DNA from: Hepsetus odoe
Taxonomy: Eukaryota > Chordata > Actinopteri > Characiformes > Hepsetidae
Direction: 5' to 3'
Assembly: GCA_017165825.1 (NCBI GenBank)
Contig: CM029378.1
Location: 16,574,871 to 16,638,870 of the forward strand
Length of the DNA: 64,000 nucleotides
A program made the translations under genes and the position numbers. The notes below the pieces were generated by a model. That model was not told where the DNA came from, did no database searches, and was given only the letters and a program-made list of their open reading frames with translations. Of the stretch, positions 23,801 to 36,700 are shown one piece after another. The number at the start of each line of letters is the position of its first letter. Position 1 is the first letter of the stretch.

Positions 23801-26800
23801 ATCACAAAGTGAGACATTTACACCACCAGTCTGAATAGCTAAAGCACATGGGAAAAGTAAACCATGTGTCATGCTCTTGCACTGCATATGATTCAGTAAT
23901 TAAGCATTTATAGCTGTTGTTTACATTTTGTTGCCAGCTAACAGTCTTTCCTCATTTAACATTTTATGAGGAACAGAATACATGTGGACCGTTATTGAAA
24001 TGCTTTAAGTTGATATTTTGAGTTGTTTCACTATCAACTATTTTTTTTTTTTCTTTTTGCAGAGACCTAGGACAGGATGGTTTTATTATGCATGGCCAAC
24101 TACAGATCTCCAGAGTGTATGCTGAAAAGTTTATTCCTTATAAATATGTTGTTATCAGACAAGACTCCAATTACACTGAGTATGAGTACATCTGCAAGGA
24201 AAATGCTAAGCACTTTGTCAATCGGTGTCTTTTGATTAAAGGAGACCTTTTGACAAAACAAGGTAGGGAAACTCCTCAATTAATGTATTTTGAGTAGCCC
24301 ATTAGCCATAATTAACCTATGCATTAGAATATTGGGATTTACATTCAATCAGACTGAGACAAATGAAAGTATGGACATTTACACATGAATATTTCTCTGT
24401 TTCAGGTGAATGGCACCAGTATGATGACATAATTTGTGCAAAGCCTACAGACAGCATGGTGAACAAAGTCATGAACTGGTTCCTGAAAATCAAGCCTGAT
24501 TTAGTGAAAGGAAGAAACCTTGCAGGATTGGTGATGATGGAAACGATCTATGATATCCTCTGTGAGTGGAGCAGTGTAAATGTGGCGAACTTCTTTGATC
24601 AGCTCAAACAGTTCTTCACAACATTTTCAAATCCCCGTGTACATGAAGAGAGAGAGGAAATGTGGATTGATTTGCAGTATGGTGAGAATGAGGTAAAGTG
24701 GGGAAAACCTTTTCTGTTTCAACTTTATGGATAAAAACAATAGTTATGGTTACTAAACAATCTTCATTTTAGGTGAAAAAACTTCTAAAAGAATTCATGC
24801 AAGACAAGATTTCTCAGCTTCTAAATGGAAACATCAGTTCCAATCATTTGAAAGAAGCAGTCATTTTCTTGTTGGTTTTCAAAGAATACAATATAAAGAT
24901 GGATGCACCCGTGATTCATAAATTTGGCAAGCTGCTGCTTCTTCCCAATATTTCAAAAGAAGCTTTTTGTCAGTATTGGGCTGAATTTTTGAAACCTTTA
25001 CAAAAGGACCGGTATGTATTTGACTAATTATTTTTTGCTCTGATGTTCAATACAGTTGATATACAAACTGTATTCATTATATACATTATCATATTGTTCT
25101 ATTCATATTTTCTGAACTTTTGCAAAGTTTGTTCTTTAATGTTGATTTGGATTACCTATTTTTTAACTTTTCTTTAACAGTGTTGCTTATGTAGTCAGCA
25201 TCTTCTGTAAGACCGCGGTTAAGTACAAAGCTGCCAACTGGATTCTGATCATTCCTCTCATACATTTACTGGAGGGAGACAGCAAACCATTTGAGCCCAT
25301 TCAGCTCTCCCATGAAAAAGAGTTTAACGACTGGGCAGGACTTAGGGGAACTGACATTAATGATGACCATCTTGCAGACTCTCAGCACACAAGGCAATTA
25401 TTTTTTATTTGTCATATCTTATATCTCATATCTAAAAGTGATTTAAAAAACTTATATCCTTTGAAACAATATCATATCAGAGATGAGAAAGACTGAATTA
25501 TGGTTTCATGCCCACTGTACTTATGTATCTGTATTTTAGTAGATTTTTCAGTTAATATATTTCTCAGTCCATTTAAAAATGAGAAATATTTACCATCTCT
25601 GTGTTTCGGGACACATTAATTACTCCTTAATCTCAGTACTTTTTGCAAACATGAGGTGAGTTTGCATAACATTGTGCACTACTGGATACCCATTGTTTTG
25701 CAAATTGTACCAATCAAGCACCAAACAGGAGGGGAAATGCCAGCTTGTTGCTTAGGTGTTGCTATGATATCTTACTGTTTCTTGGGCTATATTGTTCCAA
25801 GATGATTTGTAATATTTTGCAATTGGGTGGTTGCTAGGGAATTTCTACCCAGTGGCTGTAGCATTTCTGGTGTTTGCTAGGATTTTGCAAGGTGCTTGCC
25901 ATGATTTTCCAGGTGGTTGCTAGGGCACTCATGTATGGCACTCTTGATAAACTAAATGCCTGGTGGTTGCAACGGTATTGCTAATTGGTTGCTGTGATGT
26001 TCCAAATAGTTGCAAGGCTGTTGCTAGATGTGTTTACAGAACTTTTCTGTAATCTTGAAATTCAACAATGCAAACAATAATTTGTTGTCACGGTTGTATT
26101 GCAGTTTAAAAGAACTTCTGCAACGCTGGGGTGGTGTGGTCCAGACATAAACGCATAGCCAGGATTCTGTGACTAGACTTTATTTAACATAACAAATGTA
26201 GACACAGTATAATATTAATTAAAGTTTGTAAACTCATTGTTTTTACTATTTAAATCTTTTATTTACAGAGCACTTATAAAAACAATGGAGGCCCACAAAC
26301 ATTTGCTTGACCTGGATCGCCTGCTTACTCGCTCATGGATGTGTGCATTGGATTTGAATAGCATAATTGATTACACATCCATAACCTCTGTGGATTACTT
26401 AGATGTCTTCATCATTCTCACTTTCAGACTTAACGGCAGAAAATCATTTCTGGACAATGAGGCAAGTTGAACATTGGACTCATGTTACTCCATTGACTGT
26501 ACACTACTCTCCCTAAGTATAAGTGCCTCAATGTCAATGTTATTATTTTTGCTGTGCATAGAAAATATAAAGTTCTAAAAGCATACGGGAGACATGTATA
26601 ACAGTTTTGTGTTTACAACAGTTAAACTTGTAAACTTATGTAAAGGTGTATATACCTGTGCTTTTTTAATCTTACAGCGATTGAAGCTGCTGCTTTCACA
26701 TCTCCTCTGTAAGATAAATGATCAGCAATACAGGTATTGTGTTTTCCATACTTGGCAAAACAGTAGAGGTAAACAAATGCAGAAAAGTCTCAAAAAGTCC

Positions 26801-29800
26801 AGCATTTATGATAGGGCTGTTTTACTGTAGTCTTGGAAGCTTGGTTTTCAGCTAAATTGAATACTTTGCCTGAAAAAAATACACTAAACTTGAAGGTTAA
26901 CAGATTACATGAATCTGACCAGACGGGGCAATCACCAAACTGTAGGAACCCAGCCCTCCAAGATTAGAGTTGAACACCACGGAGCTATGAATAAGATCAA
27001 GTAATATTTTTTTCATGAAATTGAGAAGAAAGAATTTTTGTTTGTTTGCCTTAATAACGATTTAGTAGGGGATGGAGGTTCTCTAGTAGTAGGATATTTG
27101 CACTTACACTATCAGCATTAGGTTCCTGACCAAGACATTTACATTTACATTTACGGCATTTAGCAGACGCTCTTATCCAGAGCGACTTACATGTCCTAAT
27201 TACAGGGACAGTCCCCCTGGAGCAACTCAGGGTTAAGGGTCTTGCTCAGGGACCCAGTGGCGGTAGTGCCAGAGGTGGGATTCGAACCTGGGACCTCTTG
27301 ACCCATAGGTCCATAGGCAAGTATCCTACCACTGGACCACCATTTACCATTATCCCCCAGTTGCCTCAGCGAGACTGTCCCTATAATTAGGAAATGCATG
27401 TCACTCTGGTTAAGAGCATCTGCTAAATGGCGTCAATGTTATTAGTGAAAAATGAATAACTGTTTTTTAGGTTTAAGGACAGTGAATATGCTGAACTGTG
27501 CCTTAAAAATGCTGTTAAGCTTTTGGGTACAATCTGCAAAAACTACAAAGAGCTACCCCATTATGAAGTGCCACTGGAGTGCCTAAAGCTTCTCAGCAGC
27601 ATCATATATCTGAGAGAATGTATTAATGACCAGGTAGTCAGTTTTTGTTATATTTTTTACTTCTGTTTCATTGCTACATCTTTGTACTACTAGTATTGAC
27701 CAATGAAGACTTTAACATTCTTAATTTAAATTGGTACCAAATTCTAGCCTTCCTACAGCCCTTCTTACCTAATATTTAGCACTAACAAAGCACTACTAAA
27801 CCTTTTACCAAACAAGACTGAGTACTAAGTCCTGCTTAGCCCTGAGATATTCTAAAGACCCTGTGTTTAATGGACATTAATTATTTGCGATTCTTTACAA
27901 TTGTTTCAGGAATCACCAGAGGACCAGATCATTAAGAGAACAGACATGCTGTCAGAGATGGAAAAAACCATAAGAGAATGGCTTCTAAATAGTTTGCCCA
28001 AGCGCTTACTGAGCAGCTCACACAGCTACACCAGTTTCAGCAGCATTTATGAGATGGAGGTAGTGTATGTTTATAGACCATATTTTTAGATGTTGAAAAA
28101 TGAAATATGTTATTATTTTAATATGCAACTGAATCTGCTTAGATCTGGAGCAAGCTGATTCTAATGTCCTTTGCTAACAAGAAGTTCAGCGCAGAATGGA
28201 GGAAAACATTCCTAATCCAGTTTGAAGGCAAACTAAAACAGGTAGGAAACCACAGAATCCAGCTTGAACAGTTCTATGTGTCTTACAATGTCTACAAAAG
28301 CATATAATTCTGAATTGCTCTAGAATTGCAAAAATAAACTATTGCATTTTAAGTTTACAACAATGCAGCAGTAATTTCCATCTATCATTAGGAAAAACCA
28401 GTACACCAGATTGAAATCTACTGCAACGAGGTAGAGAATGTGAATGATAAGTTTCCCATTTTATCCTCCTCCATTGAAAACTGTGCTTTAGAGGCTGTCA
28501 ACACTGTTTGTCAGGTACTTCATACTATTCAGAGATACTGTGAAAAATTTTGACATTTTGTAGATGAACCTTTCCTTTTCCATATGATCATCTATTTTGA
28601 CTTTGTGGAACAGGGTGGTTCTGAAAATACTTTATTTGACAAGCTGAAGATGCATGACTTAAGCAGATTTGGAAAACTGGTATCTGCAATCGTACTAAAA
28701 GCATGGCCAAAGAATAAGGATGGGGAATATCAAGATGGAGAGGAGCTGGTTTTGAAACATCTCTTGACATGGACAACAGCAAAAAAAATCTTTCAGTTGC
28801 AAGGTCTAAAATGATGCATGGCTACCTGGGATCATTTAATTTTTAATGTTTTGCATTTGAGCATGTCAGTATTTTTATTTTACATTTTCCAAACAGGTTC
28901 AAATGGGAAACTGATTGATCAGCTCTCAGACAAAGCCAGAGAGCAGATGGGTGTGGCTAGTTCTGCATTCAGCTGCGTTGCAGAAAAGTTCATCCAAGGA
29001 AACATTACAATACAGATATTGAATCAGATCTTGGAAAGAGAAGAGGCATTTACTGAGCTTCTGAATATTGGTACTCTCTAAAATGTGCATAGAATTGAAC
29101 GAATGCCTGTTTTGATTTGATCTGATATTTACATATCAAGATGTAAACTTAATTTAATTGCACCTGTAGATGGTTTGTGTGATGACGGCCGGTGCAAAGA
29201 CAACAGAGCTGTAAAAACTCTGCTGAGAAAAAGGAAAGAGGAAGTTGAGAAAATCTGCCATGAAAAAGAGATGGTTGCACATCTGCTCAGTGTATGCCAA
29301 AACCTTCAAAAGGACATCAAAGGTGTGTTATTAGTTGCTCTTATTCTTATTCTTATAGTTATTCTTATTTTTTTGGGTAAAAAACGTATAAATAACATAT
29401 TGAAGAATGCTTATTTCATTTAATTTAATTTATGTGACATATTTCTGCATTTAGAAATAATGTCTAGATTTATAAATTCTGTATTTTGAAAATTATAAAT
29501 GACTCATTTGCTATGAATTGGTATAATGAATCAGTTTTGTCTTTTCTCCATTTGAAAATCTGCAGTTGATATTGTGGATCTTGAGAAAAAAAATCAAGTT
29601 ATTGTGGAGCAGATGTCTCTGGATGACTTCATGGAAGTTCATCAACTTGATGAAAGTTATTCAGAAGTAACTGGAGTGGTCACATATTTCAACCTGTGTG
29701 ATATCACAAGAGAGATGGCAAAGAACCTATGTGCTTTAAAGAACAGCTACACTTTCACTATGTGTTGGAAAAGACAAATCCAAAGGCTCTCACAACCACT

Positions 29801-30667
29801 GGCTGAGCAATATGATGATGAAACTGAGCAACAGGTGATGAGAAAAGTTGAATCATACTCATTGGAACTCATTTACGAAAAAATATTTGAGCCTTGCTTC
29901 AAAGAATATGAAGGCATCTACACCAGCTTGAAAAATGAAACCATCACATTCCACATGGTCGACAGTGTCTTTGACTTCTACAAGGGAAAACAGGATGAAT
30001 TCAGAAGAGATCTGGAGATCATGTGCAGAATAAACCCTAAGGATGACCGGCGGTGGATTAAGGGAAGAATACAACAAATCCAGCAGTATCATGATCTGCA
30101 CTTAGCAGTTGAAGCAGCTAAAGTCATCATGAATGTCAGGGAGAATCTGTGTCCAGAGGGAAATTTCCAAATCCTGGTCAGACTGCTTGAATTTGTGAGT
30201 TATCAAACCTAATGTATTGTCTATCCAAATTATCCAAACTAATCCAAAATCAAAAATTTTTATATTTTTTAATAATATTTTATAATGTTAACAAGATTTG
30301 GTTGTGGTCTTGTGCTTACATAGGAGTTAAAGTTTGAGAGGTAAATTTAAGTAATATAAAACTTATTAAGGCAACTTTTCCCAAAGCAAAAAAAAAGTGG
30401 GCAGCATGCACTGTAGCGCTGTCACCTTACAGCAAAATGGTCCTGGGTTTGATTCCCAGGCAGGGCAGTCCAGGTTTCTCTGTGGAGCCTCCCCGTGTCT
30501 ACGTTTTCCTTTAGACAGGTTTTCTTCCACCGTCTAAACACATGCAGGTCAGGTGGATTGAAGATGCTAAATTGCCCCCTAGGTGTGAGTGTATGTGTGA
30601 GTGTGTCTCTCTTTGCTTCTTCCCAGTGACCCAATCCAGTACTGCCTATGACCATAAGCAGTTAAGA

Positions 30668-30703
<36 letters not shown>

Positions 30704-33700
30704 GAGAGAGAGAGAGAGAGTGAGAGAGAGAGAATTTATTTGCAATAGTTTTATTTAATTATATTAGAAATAACTACCACCACCACCACCACCACCACCA
30801 CCACCCCACCACAAATAAGTAATTTAAGCTAAAAGGTCTTATCTTATTGAGAGAATACTTCCAAGCAAAGGTAAATTATTTTATTTGATTATTATTGGAA
30901 GGTTAAGACAAAAACAAAAAACAAAAAAAAAAACAGAGAAAGAATGCTCTTCTTTAAGGAGGTATCCAAACTTTTGACTGGTAATGTGTTTCTGATTTGT
31001 TATTAGATCTTATTAATAAGTCATAAATATGGTTGAATTGATCTTTTTAGTTGATACATAGTATTTAGAGATGCTTGATAATAATTTCAGTTCTAAAGCT
31101 GTCTAAACTGTCACCTGTGTTTCAGAGTACGGATGACTTTAAAGATTTCAGTTTAGATCATATTGATGAAAATTTGATAAGTGCCAAAGAGGTCCTGGCA
31201 GACATAACAGTTGCTCGCAGGAAGTGCCTTCAGGAGCTCAGCCATAGTAAACATTTTGTCAACTGGGTCAAAGCAGCGCTGACAGGTACGATCTTGACCT
31301 GTTGTGAAGATATAAATTAGTAAGGAAAATAGCGATCTGTTTCATTGTCCACATATTTATTTGACAAAAGTTTACATGGATGCCTTTCCTGACATAACCC
31401 TCACCCAGTTTGTCCAGGCATTAAGAAATACGCTGGCTTATGCATCCCTAGTGGCTGGGGCTAAACATAACAATGCATGAAGTTATGGGAAAGAGTAGTG
31501 GAATCTAGTTTTTGAAAAGAGGTGATGATTAGTGAGCAGCAGTATGCTTTAATGCCAAGAAAGAACACAACAGATGTGATGTTTGCTCTGAGGATGGAGA
31601 CGTACAGGAAAGTACAGGAAAGGAGCTGCATCGTGCCTTTGTGGACTTGGAGAAAGCATATGACAGGGTACCTAGAGAGGATTTATGGATTTGTATGAGG
31701 ATGTCAGGAGTGGCAGAGAAATATGTGAAGTTATTACAGGATAAATATGAGGGCAGTGACAGTAGTGAGGGCTGCATTAGGAGGGATCGATGCATTTAAA
31801 GTAGACATTGAATTTCATCAACGATCATCGCTGAGCCCATTCTTGTTTGCAGTGGTGAAGGACAGGTTGATGGATGAGGGTAGACAGGAGTGGGTACCAG
31901 AGGGGTACCACCAGGAGTGAAAGGAAAGCTTTAGAGGATGGTAGAGTAGCTATGTTGTACGGGTTGGAGAAGGTTTAACTGGCGAAAAGACAGGCAGCAG
32001 AGCTGGAGGTGGCAGAGATAAAAAAGCTACGATTTTCATCGAGTGTGATGAGGATGAACTGGATCAGAAGAGATGGAAAATACAGTTGACAGGAAGGAAT
32101 GGAGACGGTTGGTCCACTGTTGAAACCCCTAACAGGATCAGCCAAAGAAGGAGTAATAAAATAGCAATAAGTGGGCTTTTAATGTCTGTCAGTCATTTTC
32201 TGCCGCTTGTCCCAAGCAGGGTCACGGGGGGTGGGGGGTGCAGGAGTCCATCCCAGCTCACGCAGGGCAAAGGACAGGGGACACACCCTGGACAGGTTGC
32301 CTGCCCATCACAGGGAGGAGTGTGACGGGGACGGCATCTTGCTCAAGGGTACCTCAGGGCAACCCATTGGGAAGGGGTTAAAACCCCTGATCCTCTGATC
32401 ATGTGGCCAACACCCTAACCACTAGGCCACCACTGCCCCGGGCTTTTAATATGTGTTAGCAAAAAAAGTTCAATGTACACTTTTTAGACCAGTATCTTAT
32501 ATTAAGTCAAGTGGCTTTTTCTTGTCTTTCTAGCATATTGATTATGTCATTGATCCCCAGTGTTAAGGAAAGTATACTATTAAATAATAGTTATGGCCAG
32601 CCACCATTTTCAAAATTGTATGGCAAGCATTCATGACTATTGTGCTTAACCTTTTTACAGACATCAGTCAGCTTAAAGTGTTTGTTGACCTTGCTTCAAT
32701 CTCTGCTGGAGAGAATGCTATGGATGTTGATCGTGTGGCCTGTTTCCATGATGCTGTACTGGGATACTCCTCCATGCTCTATGGGCTAAGCATCACTTCT
32801 GACTTTCCAGCATTTAAGAAAGCCCTACAGAAACTTTGGCAGGCCTTGGAAAATGACAGTAACATAACAAAAAAGCTGGTATACTACACAGTTGTTTGAT
32901 GTAAAAGTTGTTGATGTAATTTCATTTGTGATACTCTTATATAATTTTGAGAAATTAAGTGTCACTTGAAGCTTTTTATATATCTATATGGTTTGAGCCT
33001 GTGCCTGAACTGTACAATAAGCTTTAAGGTCTAAAAAACTAACCGATACAACAGAATGCAGTTGCTGCTCTAGCATGTCATTGTTTGCCATATTCATTCT
33101 TTCTAGTGTTTTTCATAAGTTGTAGTTGTATGTTGATTGCTAATCTGCAAAATAATGATAAAAAAAAAAGCGCAAAATAAATTCAGGTCAATTTATGTTA
33201 CATGATATGCAAAACACTTTTCATGTTTATGTTTAGACATAATTTCACCTGAGCAATCAGATAAATATACAACTATGGTAATTGTTATGTAAACTAAGTA
33301 GACCTGATACTAGCGATAGCTAGCTTTGACAATTCATTTTTGCTACTGTTTTGTTTTTTGTAGATAAGCACTCCAGTTGTGGAACTTTATGTTGATATTT
33401 TACTTTATGCTGATACCATATTAACTGTTCTTTCTTTATCAGCAAGATACTGCCCGACACTTGGAATGGTTGAAGACAGTGAAAGAGAGTCATGGCTCAG
33501 TGGAGCTTTCCTCCCTGTCTCTTGCTACAGCAATAAATTCAGGAGGAGTATACACTATAAGTGCCCAAAATCAACAAAAGGTTTGTTTTTCTGACAAGCT
33601 GTTTTAAATTTAATTTGTTGCTTTAAGGAGAAAGTTTAATAAAAAGCATTGAACAGCCATTTAAAGAACTCACACATCTATTATGAAGAGAATTTTATTG

Positions 33701-36700
33701 AATGCATTTCCAGTCTCATTCAATACTTACCATAACAGCAAATCTGTTTTTTTCAGCATTCTTTTTTGCAGCATTTATGTTTCACGCTGAAGCATGCATT
33801 AATGAATTATATCCTTCAGTTTTGTTCTAGGGCTGAACTAAGTATCTGAACTAATCAACCTATTCAAGAATCTGTGAATGTAACAAAAACACAGTGTGAA
33901 ATATTTAGATCTAGGTTCCTTGACAATTTTTTGTTAGAGGGCTTAGTTTTTCTTTAATTCTCTTTAAAGCTACTAAGGAAGTGGTCTTTCAGACTCCCCA
34001 GATGGTCTAGTCCAACGTAAATAACAATTCTAAGGATTTCCTGAAACATATTGTTTGATTTGTATCTCTAGGGCATTTTGAGAAGCTTAAACATACAAGG
34101 TGTTTATACTGGCTAATTAGTCAAAATTTGTTCTATTTTTCAACAGATAAATTTTGAAACTGCAATTAGACTGGATGTCCATGAGGAGCATATGGAAGGG
34201 CAAGAGGTGCGTCGTTATTCTTTGCAAGATGTGAAGGATCTTCAAAACAAACTTATGCTTATGTCTGGCAAAGCTGAACAGAACACTGAAGTGGAACATT
34301 TCACTGAGGTAAAGATTAAAAATGCTTTTGGATCTCACTGAATTCTAAGTATCTTGTTGAATGACACTAATTACATGAGATTTGTTCTTTTGGACTTTGA
34401 AGGTTTTTGACCATGTTCAGAGACTAGCTGGGACCTTCCTTGATCTACTTTCTACTGGAAACCCTCTGTTTGGGCAGTGGGAAATAAAAATCACCTGCCA
34501 CAACACTTCATTAAACCCTGGAATCATTATGTACTTCAATTTAGCTAGCATTCAAGAGGAAATAATAGTTGAGGGTAATGCAGTTGAACTTCTACCAGAA
34601 CTCTGCAAGAAAATGGAGAGGTATTTAAATGAATGGAAGATGTTCCTTGAGAAACAGAGATCTGAAAGTTACTATTTAAACTATTTCACTGCTGAGCAAA
34701 TAGTCTATCTCTGTAGACAACTCTCTTCAAAAAAAATGTATGATGACTTAGAAGACTGTGCATTAATGATGCTCTCCTTCATCAACCCTAAATCTACAAC
34801 TTCTACTGTGTGGAAAATATGGGACATTGTACACAATGACTCTCAAGATGTGGGAACAGTAAATTCTTCATCCAAGGAAAGTTTAACTACAAATGCTGGA
34901 GAGGTTTCCAGTGAGGCAGTTGGGTTAAGGACATTAGATACAATCTGGGAGGAGTACATCACGGACATGAAGGCCTTCCTTCCAGATACATTAGATATTT
35001 CAAGCTTTGGGAGAATTCTTGAGAGATTGGGCAATGCTGAGCAAGACAATAATGAGGATGAGGGTCAGGAGGAATTCATTCCATCAGACCATTATAAAAG
35101 ATCTATCAGACGAAAAATGCCAAAAGGGCTGGTCCAGGGCCAGCCCAACCTCATTGTCTGTCCCAGTGAAGAGGTACTCCCGTCATGCATTAGTGTTTAC
35201 TCAGTCAGTGAATATGAAGCTCTACCGACTTATGATGAGGTACTGTTGTGCAATGCAGATACTCCTTATGAGCATGTCGAACTTTTTTTGAGGCGTTGCC
35301 TTTCTAGTGGATATTGGGGAGAGAAAATCTACTGCCTGTTATATGCAGACCTTTTGAGCTATGAGGCCAGTTTTGCTGTGGAGCAGTTGTTTAACAAACT
35401 TCATAATGTGTCCAAGAAGGATTACAGACTTGTGATAATCTGCAGCTTAGATCGGGAGCATGCTTACATTCCTTCTGCATTTAGCGAGTTCAAACTGCCC
35501 ATAGTACCTTGCAAATCCTTAAAGAAAATTCAAGCTTATCTCTCCAGACACTATACAGTGTCTTCAGAACAGGCCAGCGCTGCTTCTGTATTCAGAGACC
35601 AGCAGTCTGTTGGAATGGTGTCATCAAAGCGAGCAGGAGTTGGTAAGTGAATTCAAATGAATATTAAACATTAGAGGTTGATTTCCTAGACACAAATTAA
35701 GTTTAGTCTTTGACTAAATAACAATGACAACACTGAATCACCAGTGGATTATTTTGTCTTGTCTAAATCTAGGTATGGGATATGGATGCCTGCATTTAAT
35801 ATTTTAATTAAGCAAACATCCTCAGAAGTATATATACAGTTATCATTTGTACATTAAAACTAAAATGCATTCAAAAGCTACCTGTTTCTGATTATTTCAG
35901 GTAAATCTCTATATATTCAGAGGCTTTATGAAAAGCTTGAAGCATCTGAAGGACCTGGGTCTTCATACCTGAAGTGTATTCGCTTACTTGAACCCACAGT
36001 GAAAGAAAATGCTATCTTTCAGTCACTGCTTGACACACCAAATCAGAATGGACTTGTCATCTTTCATTTTGATGTTACAACATCGGTAAGAACTCTATGA
36101 AAATCCACAAAGCATTAAAAATAAAAATATTTAAATATTATGTTTTTTTAAATTGACATAGAATTGGTTTTAGGTACAAAAGGGACTGCATGAATTTTTC
36201 TTCAAGCTATTAGTACTTGGTTATCTAATGGACGCTAAAGGACATATGTGGAAACGATGCAGTCAGCATTTGTATGTTATTGAGATGCTTCAGCCCATCT
36301 CGGAATCTCCAAAATGTGTCCAAAAAGTGGTAAAAAATATCTTTACTCATAGTTTCTTTTTAGTTTAAAAGATTTCACTACACTGTTTGTTTTCCAGAGA
36401 ATCAATATACTGAGAAATGTTTTCATTTGCAGGATTCAAAAGTGCCTTTCACTTTTATTGAGGTATTTCCAAAAGTGGAATGCAGACCTCCTAAAGAGGT
36501 TTTAGAGCTGGAAATGGATCTAGAGAATAACTCTAATCCTGATATGGATGACCCTCTTATGGATGATAAGTATTTCAGAAGTGAAGCTTATCAGAGACCC
36601 TACCAGTATCTGAAGCGTTTCCATGAGAGGCTTGACCTTGACAATTTCACTTTCAGTGGAGCAGAAGGTACCCATACAGAGTGCCTTCAGATGTTATTTA

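Larger units (their letters stand above)
20900..36329 (+). other. rnf213: RNF213 exons 1-26: zinc ribbon, disordered region, N-terminal arm
   Basis: Exons: 20900-20981, 21393-21514, 21849-22706, 22790-23019, 23647-23808, 24063-24262, 24406-24692, 24773-25011, 25181-25393, 26269-26461, 26678-26733, 27471-27633, 27910-28059, 28143-28241, 28392-28514, 28614-28803, 28897-29070, 29170-29322, 29566-30194, 31126-31285, 32661-32878, 33443-33580, 34147-34308, 34403-35642, 35901-36085, 36174-36329. Exon 1 encodes a C-x2-C...C-x2-C ribbon (Cys 3, 6, 17, 20). Exons 2-4 are Ser/Thr/Lys-rich and probably disordered. From exon 5 (DIIVFFHAILSKGFKLDP) onward the sequence aligns with the vertebrate RNF213 N-terminal arm. 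Exons 24/25 form a P-loop-like GVGKS (about residues 2079-2083), split by an intron. Confidence 0.88.

Noticed and set aside
24363..24405. Upstream ATG giving an alternative RNF213 reading before exon 7
   Set aside because: The sequence before 24406 is intronic and ends in a TTTCAG acceptor; the exon joins in phase with exon 6.
30671..30812. Tandem repeats considered as a CRISPR-like array
   Set aside because: They are simple GA and CAC microsatellites without spacers, in a vertebrate intron.
31529..31795. Open frame within the LINE remnant as a host gene
   Set aside because: The sense strand shows a broken reverse transcriptase motif; the antisense open frame is a by-product.
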